Below are positions 31,930 through 42,430 of a DNA stretch of 64,000 nucleotides, piece after piece. Below the pieces are notes generated by a model, which made no database searches, was not told the DNA's origin, and was given only the letters and a program-made list of their open reading frames with translations. This DNA comes from Lineus longissimus (taxonomy: Eukaryota; Nemertea; Pilidiophora; Heteronemertea; Lineidae), in NCBI RefSeq assembly GCF_910592395.1, contig NC_088316.1, positions 7,876,001 to 7,940,000 on the forward strand, written 5' to 3'. Both the position numbers and the translations under genes were made by a program. Position 1 is the first letter of the stretch, and each line of letters begins with the position of its first letter.

Positions 31930-34900
31930 GCCATGTCCCTGATCCGGAAGCACCAGGGCATGGCCGTCCAACTCGAAATGTTGCTTCTTTTGGTTCCAAT
32001 CTTTATAGAGCATATTTGACTACATATCTGAATGGCCTACCTACTTGTTTTTTGTTGGACACTGGCTCAGTGTCGACTTTCCTTTCGTCGCGGGCCTATT
32101 TCAAGATACCCCGGAAATACAGACCACCACTTACAGGTTGCGATGAGGCTGTAACTATGGCAGATGGTAAATCAACTATGAGGATTCGGGGAAAGGTTTC
32201 CATGCCAGTTCGGATACACGATATGAAGTTTACTTTCGCCATGACAGTAGTGGATATGGATTGTATGGACGGAATATGGGGCACAGATTTCATGTCAAGA
32301 TTCAATTGTGATCTGAAGTTTGGTAGTGGCACTTATGTTTTTAATGGAAAGGAATATCCCATAAATGACGTCAAACACAACTTACTACCTCATTCGGTTT
32401 GTATTCTTAGGCCTGTTACTTTATCTCCGGGTGCTGAGATTGTCTTATCAGCAAAGTTAAATAGTCCTTTCCGTGCAAAACAGGAGGTAGTAGTGGAACC
32501 AAGCATATATTTTGTGCAGGAGCATAACATCTTGCCTGCCAAATCTGTAACTGTACAATCTAGGAAACAGCGGCATACACCTATCCAACTTTTCAATCCT
32601 ACGGCGGAAACGATTACCTTACCAAAGGGAGTGCTACTTGGCTATGCTTTTCCGGCAGCAGTGGCTGAGGCAGATCAACATTCCGAAAATTTGGAACATG
32701 ATATGGGAATGGAATCTGAGACGACTTCATCAGAATCTACTCCCCAGAGCTCCATGGATTGTTTTTCCGTGAGAACTCTGGAGGAGCTAGAAGAGGATAT
32801 GCCTGAACATCTGATTGATCTGTATAAGAAATCAAGTGCTTCTTTGGATGTGGAACAAAAACACCAGTTAGCGTCACTTCTTCTGAGGTATGGCCCTACT
32901 TTTTCTTCATCACCAACTGATATTGGATCTACGGATATAGTGAGTCATGAGATAGATACTGGGGATGCACGGCCTTTTCGACTGCCGCTCCGAAGGCAAG
33001 GTTACCAGAAGGAAAGAGAAATCCGAGCTGCGGTTCAGGACGGCTTACAGAGAGATGTTATGGAGGAAGCCAATGGCCCATGGGCGAGTGCCCCTGTTAT
33101 TGTAAGGAAGAAGGACGGGACGAGTAGATTCTGTGTTGACTTTCGCAAGCTCAACTCTGTAACAAAAGTGGATGGTTACCCGATCCCAAGATTTGACGAG
33201 TGCATTGACTCACTCCACGGCAGTAACTACTTCTGCTCTTTAGACCTCCAGGCGGGATATTGGCAAGTGCCACTAAAATCGAAACAGGACCGCGAAAAAA
33301 CAGCTTTTCTAACCAAGGAGGGGTTATTTCAATTTAAAGTTCTACCATTTGGCTTATGTAATGCTCCACGTACATTTGAGCGCCTCATGGAGTGTGTGCT
33401 CAGGGGTTTACAATGGGAGAAATGCATCCTCTACCTGGATGACATCTTAGTGTATGGAAAAACGTTCCAAGAGACTATGCATAACTTAGAGTGCGTATTA
33501 GAACGTCTCCATAAAGCTAAGCTTAAAATGAAGCCTGGAAAGTGCCTCCTTTTTCAAACTAGTCTCGAGTATCTCGGACATCAACTCTCTCCACAAGGGA
33601 TTGAGCCACTGACCAACAAGATAACAGCTGTTCAGTCGTGGCCCTCGTTAGCTTCTGTACCTCGGAATAAACTAAGAACGGAAGTAAAGCGTTTTCTGGG
33701 ACTGGTAGGTTACTATCGTAAATTCATAAGAAACATGAGTGACATTGCGGCGCCTTTATACAACATTTTGAAGATGGACAGTCCACTTATTTGGACACTG
33801 GATCATGAAAACTCGTTCAAGCGACTAAAAGCAGCACTCACTAGTGCACCTCTCCTGTCCTACCCGGATGTCACCAAGGGTAATTTCATCCTCGACACGG
33901 ATGCCTCCAACACGGGAGTTGGCGGAGTTCTTAGTCAAGTTCAAGATGGTAAAGAGGCTGTTTTAGGATATTTCTCACATCTGCTTTCTGATTCCGAGAG
34001 ACGTTACTGTATCACCAAGCGGGAATTTTTAGGGGTAATCAAGGCTGTACAGCACTTCAAACCATACTTATATGGTCAACGGTTTTTGATCAGGACAGAT
34101 AATGCTGCGGTAAGCCATATGTTAACCCTAACAGATGCTCAGGAACAGATACAACGATGGCAGTTATTTATGTCACAGTTTACGTTTGATGTGATACACA
34201 GACCCGGACGTCACCATGCAAATGCTGATGCAATGAGTAGACTTTTCTGTCAACAATGTGGACGGACCGATGAGATAGACCCAGGGATAGATACAAGCAT
34301 GTCCAGGGGCAAACCAAGAAGATTCCGTATCAAAGAATCTGTAGATGTTCCACCATGTGAACATACGCTACATACAGATGAGTCAGTGGAGGAAGAGGTC
34401 GATAGGCTTATGATGAGCTGTGCTGTAACTACCCGAGCTCAGGCCCTTGAAGCCATGGTGAAACAACACAGACCTGCTGACCCGTCTGACCCCAACCTGG
34501 TCCCAGAGGTCGATCACCTCGTTCCACTGTCAGGAATGCACAATCTACAAATATCCGACCCTGATATAGCTCCAATCCTTCAGCTCAAGTTGAGTGGATC
34601 AGATTATCCAAATTATAGATGTATCTCAGGCGAGAGCCTCAGTGTTAAAACCCTTAGGCAACACTGGAGGCACTTGTTTGTGGATAATGGAATCTTATGT
34701 CGCAAATTGGACATCCCAGATAGACCAATGAGAATTCAGCTTGTCGTGCCGCGCACACTAAAGCAGTCTATTATGGCGAAACTACATTCTGATCCTTGTT
34801 CCGGACACTTAGGAACTTTGAAAACTGCGGAGCGTGTAAAGGCTAAATTTTATTGGGTTGGCTGGAGAAGAGATGTTGCCAGGTATGTTTCACATTGTGA

Positions 34901-35846
34901 CGCGTGCAATGTTATGAAGTATCCGCATAAGAAGAAGAGGGTACCTTTGACCCAACAGCTCTTTGGGGAGGCCTTTGAGCGGGTATGTGTTGACATCATC
35001 GGACCGTTGAAGCAGACGCCTAGAGGCTTCCAGTACGTCTTAACCATGGAGGATACTTTTACAAAATGGGTGGAGGCTGCCCCTCTCAGGACATTGGAGA
35101 CAACAGAAGTATGTAATGCCATTGTTAGCGAACTCATTTCACGGTTCGGTTGCATGTATATTTTGCACAGCGACAGAGGCCCACAGTTTGTGTCCCAGCT
35201 GTATGACTCACTACTCAAGAAATTGGGGATTGATAGGAGTTTGACCACCCCATATAATCCAAAAAGCAATGGCCTTGTCGAGAATTTTAACAAGATCTTG
35301 AAGTCTATGATGAAAACATATGTATACGATCACAAGGAATCTGTTGGCAACTGGGATGTGATGCTACCAATGTTCTTGATGGCATATAGGTCCTCGGTCC
35401 ACAGTAGCACTGGGGAAACGCCACATTTTATGTTGACTGCCCGTGAGATGAAGACTCCTCTTGATCTCTTATATTCCAAACCATCGGAATCTCGGGAATC
35501 TGTTCCTACCTACATCAGGAACCTGGAGGATAGATTTCATAAAGCATATAGCATTGCTCGTGACCAGCTTCGATTAGCTCAGCGGATACAGAAAAAACAA
35601 TATGAACCATCAACGTTAAAATATCAAGCCTTGAAACCAGGACAGTTTGTCTGGTACTTTAATCCCAGAAAATCGTTCAAGGGTGACAAGCATCTAGCCT
35701 GGAAAGGACCATATAGGGTAAAGGATATAGGTGATGATTTCACCGTAACACTTCAATTAGACTCTGATGGGCATTTATACCGTACCCATCTTGATAAGTT
35801 GCGCCCTGCCCATGGAGTTACAGAGGAGAACTGGTCACCGAAGTGA
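31878..35846 (+). CDS. pol: Pol of the Ty3/gypsy-like element: protease-RT-RNase H-integrase
   Basis: The frame is open from 31878 and overlaps the gag end by about 50 bases; no ATG is needed if it is read by -1 frameshifting. The protease has LLDTGS (Asp codon 32058-32060) and WGTDF. RT has VDFRKLNS, SLDLQAGYWQ and the catalytic YLDD at 33432-33443. RNase H shows DTDASNTGVGG, KREFLGV and RTDNAAVS. Integrase has an HHCC zinc region (HLG...CDACNVMK) and a DD35E triad: Asp 34992-34994, Asp 35172-35174 and Glu 35280-35282, with exactly 35 residues between the last two. A GPY/F-like block (WKGPYRVKDIG) follows near 35,703-35,735. No chromodomain is seen. All catalytic residues are present, so this copy may be functional. 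Confidence 0.93.
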   Translation, partial: RCWSAFRNRCDYVVKPVGHVPDPEAPGHGRPTRNVASFGSNLYRAYLTTYLNGLPTCFLLDTGSVSTFLSSRAYFKIPRKYRPPLTGCDEAVTMADGKSTMRIRGKVSMPVRIHDMKFTFAMTVVDMDCMDGIWGTDFMSRFNCDLKFGSGTYVFNGKEYPINDVKHNLLPHSVCILRPVTLSPGAEIVLSAKLNSPFRAKQEVVVEPSIYFVQEHNILPAKSVTVQSRKQRHTPIQLFNPTAETITLPKGVLLGYAFPAAVAEADQHSENLEHDMGMESETTSSESTPQSSMDCFSVRTLEELEEDMPEHLIDLYKKSSASLDVEQKHQLASLLLRYGPTFSSSPTDIGSTDIVSHEIDTGDARPFRLPLRRQGYQKEREIRAAVQDGLQRDVMEEANGPWASAPVIVRKKDGTSRFCVDFRKLNSVTKVDGYPIPRFDECIDSLHGSNYFCSLDLQAGYWQVPLKSKQDREKTAFLTKEGLFQFKVLPFGLCNAPRTFERLMECVLRGLQWEKCILYLDDILVYGKTFQETMHNLECVLERLHKAKLKMKPGKCLLFQTSLEYLGHQLSPQGIEPLTNKITAVQSWPSLASVPRNKLRTEVKRFLGLVGYYRKFIRNMSDIAAPLYNILKMDSPLIWTLDHENSFKRLKAALTSAPLLSYPDVTKGNFILDTDASNTGVGGVLSQVQDGKEAVLGYFSHLLSDSERRYCITKREFLGVIKAVQHFKPYLYGQRFLIRTDNAAVSHMLTLTDAQEQIQRWQLFMSQFTFDVIHRPGRHHANADAMSRLFCQQCGRTDEIDPGIDTSMSRGKPRRFRIKESVDVPPCEHTLHTDESVEEEVDRLMMSCAVTTRAQALEAMVKQHRPADPSDPNLVPEVDHLVPLSGMHNLQISDPDIAPILQLKLSGSDYPNYRCISGESLSVKTLRQHWRHLFVDNGILCRKLDIPDRPMRIQLVVPRTLKQSIMAKLHSDPCSGHLGTLKTAERVKAKFYWVGWRRDVARYVSHCDACNVMKYPHKKKRVPLTQQLFGEAFERVCVDIIGPLKQTPRGFQYVLTMEDTFTKWVEAAPLRTLETTEVCNAIVSELISRFGCMYILHSDRGPQFVSQLYDSLLKKLGIDRSLTTPYNPKSNGLVENFNKILKSMMKTYVYDHKESVGNWDVMLPMFLMAYRSSVHSSTGETPHFMLTAREMKTPLDLLYSKPSESRESVPTYIRNLEDRFHKAYSIARDQLRLAQRIQKKQYEPSTLKYQALKPGQFVWYFNPRKSFKGDKHLAWKGPYRVKDIGDDFTVTLQLDSDGHLYRTHLDKLRPAHGVTEENWSPK

Positions 35847-37313
35847 GTGAAGTTGGAAACTGGATTATCCTACAAGTGGGGACCTACTTGGGCACGGTAA
35901 GGATGTCGACAGGCGAGACGTGACGCTTATGTTGTTGTGAAACTGTCTGTTAGTGCGAATCTTCTTGTATAAATGCGATGTGCGATTCTGGTGTGCCTGA
36001 GGGTGTGACTAGGACCCTGGTCACCCCGTTTTGTATCACGAGTGTATTTTATCGTTTTAAACAGGTCAGTTTTTACTTCTCAGCCGATGCGTAATAATTC
36101 TATGCATCTATGGGTGCTCAATTTTATAGTGGCTTTGGAGTCGCAAAACGCGAGTTGGTAAAACACAGTGGTGTATTTTATAGGTAGAGACTCAGCGTGC
36201 TGGCCATTTCTTGAATTTGTGCGTCTTTTGGTGCCTGCTCAAATCCAGTTGTATATTGTGCCTTAATGTCAATAGCTCAGGGATGTTAGATCTCTTTTGG
36301 TACAATCAGGGTAACACGATGAATGGTTTCCACTTCAATATTAATGGGTGCTCAGTGTTTTTTCATGTCACAGTGCGACATCTTACTAGAGATATTTCTG
36401 TTTCTTGTGTGGTGAGGACTACCCGTTTAGCTACTAGTTATTATGAACAATGTTGTTTCTTATACTGTACATGGGTTGGCTGGATTGCTTTGCTGGTTAA
36501 CGCCATGATACAGCGGACACTGAACTTTTGATACCAAATGTGTTTACTAGTAAATCGGAATTTTGTACTGGTGGTTTGAACATTGTGTACATGTATCAAT
36601 ATTGTATACGTATTCACTGCTTGTGGTACTGCGTACCAAAGTGTTTTTGACGTGCTTTTTATTTGATTAGGAGTTTTGTTGTGGTATTCATTATGATATA
36701 CATGTACTTGTGTGTGTTTTCGTATATGAATGAGCAAGTGGGTGCGACTAGAAACTGTCGGTGTGCTTTGAGGTTTTGTCTGCACGGAAATGTGGACGTG
36801 TTGTTTCATCACATGTTAAGCTACAGCTGTGGAGTGTTCAACTTATTAACCTGGCAACTTTCACGCACTATCAGCATGAGCAACTGGGACCTTAATGTGT
36901 ATTGGATTATGTGCATTGAGATGCCTTTTGATAGTTGCTTTTGCCTAAATGGTTATTTGGAGCCCCTTTGCCACTGACTGAAGCACTATTGTTCACTTTG
37001 TTTACATTTGTATTTTCTATCACACTTTATGTGCTAGGGACCTTTTGGGTGGCTTCTTCAGGCACTTCTACACCATTACATTATTTATTTATTTTCACTT
37101 TGGTTAACCATAGTGCTACAGTTTTTGTGTACCATGTGCATGGCCGAGCTAGTCAATTGGTCCTGGGGCATGTGACGTGAGTGTAGACTTGGAGAATCAT
37201 GGTCGTGGGTACGAATAGTACTTAATTATTTGGTTTTGTTTGAAAACATGTTTATTGTTGTTTTGGTTTAAGCGTATGGCAGGAGCTATCATACGCTCAT
37301 CCGAAGGGAATGG
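35847..37313 (+). other. Region between pol and 3' LTR, no gene recognised
   Basis: Frames of about 105 codons at 36,211 and 36,663 are rich in Phe, Cys and Val but have no start context, motif or glycoprotein features I can support. A purine-rich tract (GAAGGGAATGG, 37303-37313) directly before the 3' LTR is the likely polypurine tract. Confidence 0.6.
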
Positions 37314-37481
37314 TGTATCATATCTGGGACGCCAGAACAGCACGTGTTGGTGCTGCCCTCTGGCAATACGTTGTGACACCAGTTTGGTGAGCTGGTAAAT
37401 AAAAGTAGTACCGTTTTGTGAACTCAAAACACGTGTGATTTCCCTTTTGTTGCGAGGCCCAAAGCTGGGAAATACCGCACA
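37314..37481 (+). repeat. 3' LTR (168 bp)
   Basis: Identical to 28921-29088, with its AATAAA at 37398-37403. Target duplication CGTGG follows at 37482-37486. Confidence 0.93.
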
Positions 37482-37486
37482 CGTGG

Positions 37487-37763
37487 CAATGGGAAGATGT
37501 GCGGCGAACAGCTCAATAAGCTGCTCACAGATTATAAAAAGGCAGACAAGAGTCTGGCGGCGACAGAAAAGTCTGTGTCAAAGAGTACTTTCCGCCGCTC
37601 TGATAAGGCAGGTCCCGCTAAGGCTAGTGCTGCTGCTGGTTCTGCTAAGCAACTGAGTCGGGGGCGCCAAGGGTTCAATTCAGGTAGCGCCCCTAGGCCA
37701 TCAGGGAGTAATAATGGCTCATCCTGGAAGCCAAAAGGTAATTTCGTGCCGAGAGGCGGATAG
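37487..37763 (+). pseudogene. DIRS gag, C-terminal part
   Basis: This continues the gag frame cut at 28,920. It shows CGEQLNKLLTDYKKADKS, then a Lys/Ala/Ser/Gly-rich tail ending near GNFVPRGG. The frame closes with TAG at 37761-37763, and another in-frame TAG stands at 37827-37829 before the RT region. The basic low-complexity tail is typical of nucleic-acid-binding gag C-termini. Confidence 0.7.
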
Positions 37764-37832
37764 TCTAGTTCAAGCTCGACTGGTTTTAGGCCACGGGGCC
37801 AGAACAAGCCGGCCCCTTTCTCGGGATAGGAT

Positions 37833-38605
37833 GTGGTGCTCCCCGACTCTCCCAGTCTCTTGCCAGACCTCCCTGTGGGGGGCAGGAATCAAAATTTCCA
37901 AGAGAACCGGGCAGATTTCACAACAGACCAGTGGGTTCTAGATGTAATCAGATTTGGTTACCGGATAGAATTTTCTAGAGTCCCCTCCTTCTCCGGAGTC
38001 AGGGAGACAAGGTTGAGAAACCCCGCTCAAGAAGATGTCCTGTTGGAAGAAGTAGACACCTTGCTCCTAAAGCGGGCTATCGAACTGGTGTCCCCCTCCC
38101 TCGAGCGAGAAGGATTCTTCTTGACTTTTTTCGTGGTTCCAAAAAAGCCCACAGGGCTCAGACCAATTTTAAATCTTCGCCCCCTAAATCAATTTGTCAA
38201 AAAGTTTCATTTTCGGATGGACACTCTCAGGTCTGTGAAGAAGGCCATTTCAAGAGACGACTGGTTGGTGTCAATAGACGTCCAAGATGCCTACCACTAT
38301 ATTCCTGTTCACAGCGACTTCAAAAAGTTCCTTCGCTTCAAGATTCGAGGCCAGGCTTATCAGTTTCGGGTACTTCCCTTTGGCCTAGCTTCGGCGCCAA
38401 GGGTCTTCACAAAGGTGCTCGCGCCTCTGGCAGCACGAGCGCGTCTGGAAGGGATTTACGTCTTCCCGTATCTAGACGACTGGTTAGTGAAGCTCAATAT
38501 AAGAGATACCCTGATCAAAATGCTGTCAAGGGTGGTTTGGATCTTGGTTCTTTCTAATAAATTGGCCATAGTCTCATCCAAGGCCATCAAAGAGGTTGAC
38601 TTTCA
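37833..38605 (+). pseudogene. DIRS reverse transcriptase
   Basis: The frame shows DIRS-type RT blocks in order: FVVPKKPTGLRPILNLRPLN, VSIDVQDAYHYIPV, FRVLPFGLASAPRVFTKVLA and the catalytic PYLDDWLV (YLDD codons 38469-38480). The reading must change frame at about 38,595-38,610, just before a run of seven G, to reach the RNase H part. The plus-strand frame continuing to 39,857 past this point is a shadow. RT copies the element RNA. This copy is broken. Confidence 0.85.
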
Positions 38606-39885
38606 TCGGGGGGGATTTTCAGACCAGTCTGGGCATTATATCCCTCCCAATGGATCCGGCTGTGAAACTCAGAGGCCAGGTGCTTCAGCTGTCCGGTCAG
38701 CTGGTGGCCACGGCCAGACAGTTTTTACAGGTACTGGGCTCAATGGCAGCAACTATCAAGGTAGTCGACTGTGCCAGGTTGCGTATGAGGCCAATCCAGC
38801 TGTACCTACTGCATTTCTGGCGCCCAGGGTCCAGGGACTTGGAGGCAGAAGTGCCAGTCAACCCCGATCTTCGTCGTGTCTTGATTTGGTGGACAATGAT
38901 GGGCAATTTGGTCACAGGAGTTCCGCTACAGTTACCACAGCCAGAGCCAGAGATAGTGTTCACGTCAGATTCCTCTCTGGAGGGCTGGGGAGCCCATGTG
39001 ATGGAGTTTCAGGTTCAGGCCCAGTGGGAGGCCAGCCTGAGGGACAAGCACATAAATTACTTGGAAATGATGGCTGTCTTCAGGGGATGCCAGCATTTCT
39101 CCCATCTCCTGTCGGGAAAGACCATCGAAATTCGATGCGACAACTCGACCGTTGTATCGTATCTCAACAAGCAGGGGGGGGGGGGGGGGACAAAGACCCC
39201 AACCCTGTGCATCCTAACATGGCAGGTCCTGATGTGGTTCAGGGAGAAGGGGATATCCTTCAGGGCTGTTCACCTGAAGGGTACCCTCAATGTACAAGCC
39301 GATCGCCTCAGTTGGGTGTTTGTGAGCCCGACGGAGTGGAGACTAGACCAAACGGTAGTAAGGAAGGTTTTTGCCATTTTGGGTACACCCTTGATAGATC
39401 TATTCGCATCAGCGGAAAATTCCCAGTTGACGGTGTATTGCACTCGTCACTTCGATCCCCTGGCATACCAGGTGGACGCACTGCAGATGAGCTGGGAAGG
39501 TGTTTATGGGTATGCTTTCCCCCCAATAGCACTTATCCCTTTGATCCTACAAAAAATTCAACGGGACAAGTGCACAATTCTGTTGATAGCACCGAGATGG
39601 CCAAGGAGATCGTGGTACCCCCTCCTGTTGGAACTTCTCATAGAGAAGCCGATCCTCCTGCCGGAGTTGCCGCATCTGTTGTCACAGAACAAGGGGCGAC
39701 TTTGGCATCCACAGCCAGGCCTGTTCCAACTGGGGGCCTGGAAATTAAGCGGAGATGCTTACTGCAGGAGGGCTTTCAGGAGGACGTGGTTGATACCATC
39801 CAACGATCCATCCGGGGGTGGGGGGGGATGGAGGGGGGGCACTGGGCAGACCTATGACTCAAAATGGTCACAGTTTAGTAGCTAG
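38596..39885 (+). pseudogene. DIRS RNase H and DIRS-specific downstream domain
   Basis: After FIGGDF the frame shows RNase H motifs: FTSDSSLEGWGAH, NYLEMMAVFRGC, RCDNSTVVSYLNKQ and HLKGTLNVQADRLSW. A DIRS-type region then follows with LIDLFASAENSQL, VDALQMSWEGVYGYAFPP and LLIAPRWPRRSWYP (the segment annotated as methyltransferase-like in some DIRS elements). A run of 16 G (39,174-39,189) adds glycines without changing frame. TAG at 39883-39885 stands where the linked recombinase frame would continue. Confidence 0.82.
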
Positions 39886-40779
39886 TGCAGTAAGCGGGGT
39901 AACGATCCCGTTTCAGTAGATGTAAAGTATATATTGTCCTATCTGCAAGCTATATTGGAGAAGTAGACGTTTAGTACCGTTGCCCTCCACAAGGCAGCAA
40001 TCTCTAAGTTCCACCAGGGTTTTGCTGGTGTCTCTGTAGGTAGACACCCACGGGTGAAAGAGTTTATGCGAGGGGCCTTCCACTTGAAGCCCCCAATTCG
40101 TGTCGTTTTGCCAGCTTGGGATTTATTAGTTGTTGTAAATATGTTAAAGTCCCCGCCTTTTGTTCCGTTGGGGCAAATTTCCTTGAAAAATTTGACATTG
40201 AAAACTGCATTTTTGGTTGCAATTACTTCTGCTCGCCGGTGCTCTGAGATTCAGGCTCTGGCTAGGGCAAAGCCCTTTATGAGAATGGATAGAGCTGGTG
40301 TAACATTACGCACAGTTCCTGGTTTCCTCCCCAAGACGGCCAGGCCAGGTCGGCTGGGCGAGGATGTTTTCCTTCCGTCTCTGGGGGTCTCCGATAAGGA
40401 TCTTTGTGTTAGGACTATAATCAAAACTTATATCAAACGTACTCGTGATTTGGTTAAACAGGATGAGAATCATTTGTTCGTGGCTCATGGGGGTCGAACA
40501 AAGGGCAGCCCTGTGTCCAAGAAGACTATTGCGGGCTGGATCGTTTCTGTTATCCGTCAAGCTTACGTGAGGGCAGGCAGACCTCTGCCAAAGGTCAGGG
40601 CCCATTCTACTCGGGCCATGTCGTCCTTGTTGGCTCTATTTAATAGGGCGTCTTTGGAGTCTGTCCTACAAGCGGCAGACTGGGCCAAGACAACCACTTT
40701 CACAAGACACTATTGTCTGCATTTGTGGAAGCATAGCAGAGGGGAGTTTGGCCGAGCAGTCCTTGAGGGACCCCCTTGA
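39886..40779 (+). pseudogene. DIRS tyrosine recombinase
   Basis: The same frame as RNase H continues through TAG 39883 and a second TAG at 39964-39966 into a tyrosine recombinase, which in DIRS elements inserts the circular DNA copy without integrase. Catalytic blocks are visible: TSARRCSEIQ (first Arg), HSTRAMS (HxxR, codons 40602-40613) and FTRHYCLH with the nucleophile Tyr at codon 40711-40713. The part from 40,054 is fully open. The two amber codons in the N-terminal core-binding part are the only visible damage. Confidence 0.87.
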
Positions 40780-40947
40780 GCTGTGTGTGTAATTCCATGT
40801 ATAAACATTATTAATTGTTGTTGTTGGTTGATACCTTGGAAGTTATGACCAGATGTCGTTTCCTTTCCTGTTGATGTAATTTGGTGTTTTTACCTATCTG
40901 GGATAGTTTGTGCTTCCTTCCACCACCGGTACAGGCTTGGCAGTCTG

Positions 40948-41046
40948 ACCCAAAAGTAACCAGCACAGGTAAGTATGGAGCGAGAAAGAATGAATAATTA
41001 CCTTGAGTAATTGTGATTCTTTAAGCGAAAATACTTACCTGTGCTG
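40948..41046 (+). repeat. DIRS internal complementary region
   Basis: The first half (CCCAAAAGTAACCAGCACAG to GAGAAAGAATG) is the inverse of the left outer edge at 26,901-26,945. The second half (AATAATTACCTTGAGTAATT to TACTTACCTGTGCTG) is the inverse of the right outer edge at 42,105-42,162. A joined inverse copy of both ends is the hallmark of DIRS and serves as template for completing the ends. Confidence 0.88.
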
Positions 41047-41101
41047 CGCTCCCGCCCTCCTCCCGGCACAAAGTTTCATTTTTTCATATGGCTCGTGCTT
41101 T

Positions 41102-42162
41102 AGGGAACTGGTGTGCGCATGCGCGGACCAGGGACTGGTCATTGTGTGCAGCGGGGAGCATTCAGTTTTTATTAAAGCAGTAAAGAGAGGTGATTAACCC
41201 TTTAGCTACTACGGATCCTACAATTTTCTACCTGCTGCTCACTGAAGTTTTAAAGCCAAATCATGATTTTGACCAGGTAAAGAACTTTTGAAAAAAAGAG
41301 ATACAAAAAGTTGTATTTCATGCACTACAACTGTTATTTATTTGGTAGAATACATTCATATCTACACGATTTTAGGCAATTTTAGTTGAATTAACCCTCC
41401 ACGAACCAGAATTAACCCACCATCTTCGAATCTAAAATTTCAGCACAAACACCTCTTTTTATGGATAGAAATGACCAAAAATGTCAATGTATCACCACAG
41501 AATGTCATATATTGATGGGTTACTGGCAAAACATATCAATCTTCCACTAATAACTTGCTATTTATGCACTTTTACTGACTTTTTTTAGGTGATAAACACG
41601 CACAGTGTATAAGCATGTACATTTACATGTAAGACTACTGTAGTGACCAAGCGGTATCATGCATCGGCTTTCGGCCTATATTACGCCCTGTGATCGTACT
41701 TCATGAATGTCCAGACCATCATATTCCAATTGTCCAGTCTCCTAACAATCTTTTGAAAGTAGTTAGATGAAAATCTGTCCAGTTTTGGTTCCACAATGAC
41801 CCAATTTGTGTCACGAAATTTTCGATCATAATCCAACATGGCGGCATTTTCACCAAAGTTCAAGATGTTCATTCAAAGTTTTTTTTCTCCATGAAAATAC
41901 ATTGTAGCACACCTAGAAACGAGTTTTGAATGAATTATAAGGTAGGCAACCATGTCCCCATGGTGTTATTAGTGAATTATGTGCATTGGTACAGGCACAG
42001 TGGTAGATTTAAACAGGGGCGGCTACGGGCGGATCAGTGAGGAGCCGGCGGGCGGCTACGGGTGGATCAGTAGCTAAAGGGTTAAGGAACAACCCAAAAG
42101 TAACCAGCACAGGTAAGTATGTTCGCTTAAAGAATCACAATTACTCAAGGTAATTATTCATT
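41102..42162 (-). repeat. DIRS right inverted terminal repeat, split by a MITE
   Basis: The inverse of the left terminal repeat occupies 41,102-41,197 and 42,086-42,135, with 42,136-42,162 as the right outer edge. The two pieces join at a single TTAA if the MITE is removed. Confidence 0.85.
41198..42081. mobile_element. 884-bp piggyBac-type MITE with TTAA duplication
   Basis: TTAA flanks both sides (41194-41197, 42082-42085). The ends are CCCTTTAGCTACT and its inverse AGTAGCTAAAGGG. The interior is AT-rich and non-coding. Terminal CCCTTT relates it to the piggyBac copy at 15,873-20,053, though the following bases differ. It sits in the right DIRS terminal repeat and is therefore younger. Confidence 0.88.
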
Positions 42163-42430
42163 ATTTGCCCTTGTTTTTTAATTTGGTATGTAGACACCTA
42201 TTATGGATGTCTTTAAATGTTCACTCAAATTTAGGTCGATGTGACCTACTTTTACTGGGATAAAAATAGGTCAATGTCATAAAACCGTATGTAGGGCTTA
42301 TCTCAACGGTTGTTCACTGTATGATCACCAAATGTATGGAGTATGAGCTATGGACCATTTCATTTACACGTTCATGGCCAATACTAAAGTTTTGTTGCAT
42401 TTTCTATTTTCAGACACCACTTATCCCGTT
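42163..42430 (+). repeat. HINE-like repeat, copy 6, right part
   Basis: ATTTGCCCTTG then TTTAATTTGGTATGTAGACAC continues the unit broken at 26,904. The far end was not located. Confidence 0.55.

Larger units (their letters stand above)
28921..37481 (+). mobile_element. Ty3/gypsy-like LTR retrotransposon, young and apparently intact, with an SGNH gene
   Basis: Two identical 168-bp LTRs, a 5-bp target duplication, open gag and pol frames and the order protease-RT-RNase H-integrase place it in Ty3/gypsy (Metaviridae). LTR identity means a recent insertion. The leader between 5' LTR and gag is unusually long (1.3 kb) and contains an intact SGNH hydrolase frame. A further 1.47 kb between pol and the 3' LTR has no recognised gene. 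Confidence 0.93.
26901..42162 (+). mobile_element. DIRS-type tyrosine-recombinase retrotransposon with two nested insertions
   Basis: The element is bounded by inverted terminal repeats and carries gag, RT, RNase H and a tyrosine recombinase but no integrase or protease, which is the DIRS plan. CATT is shared by both borders (26901-26904, 42159-42162). Without the LTR element (8.57 kb) and the MITE (0.89 kb) it would be about 5.8 kb, a normal DIRS size. It lies inside a HINE-like repeat. Several nonsense codons and frameshifts show that this copy cannot move by itself. Confidence 0.88.

Noticed and set aside
36211-36977. Hydrophobic frames after pol as a possible env gene
   Set aside because: No signal peptide, fusion-peptide-like or transmembrane arrangement, and no good start. 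Not enough to call.
38606-39857. Continuation of the DIRS RT frame to 39,857
   Set aside because: After about 38,605 the conserved RNase H motifs are in another frame; this stretch is a Gly/Ser-rich shadow.
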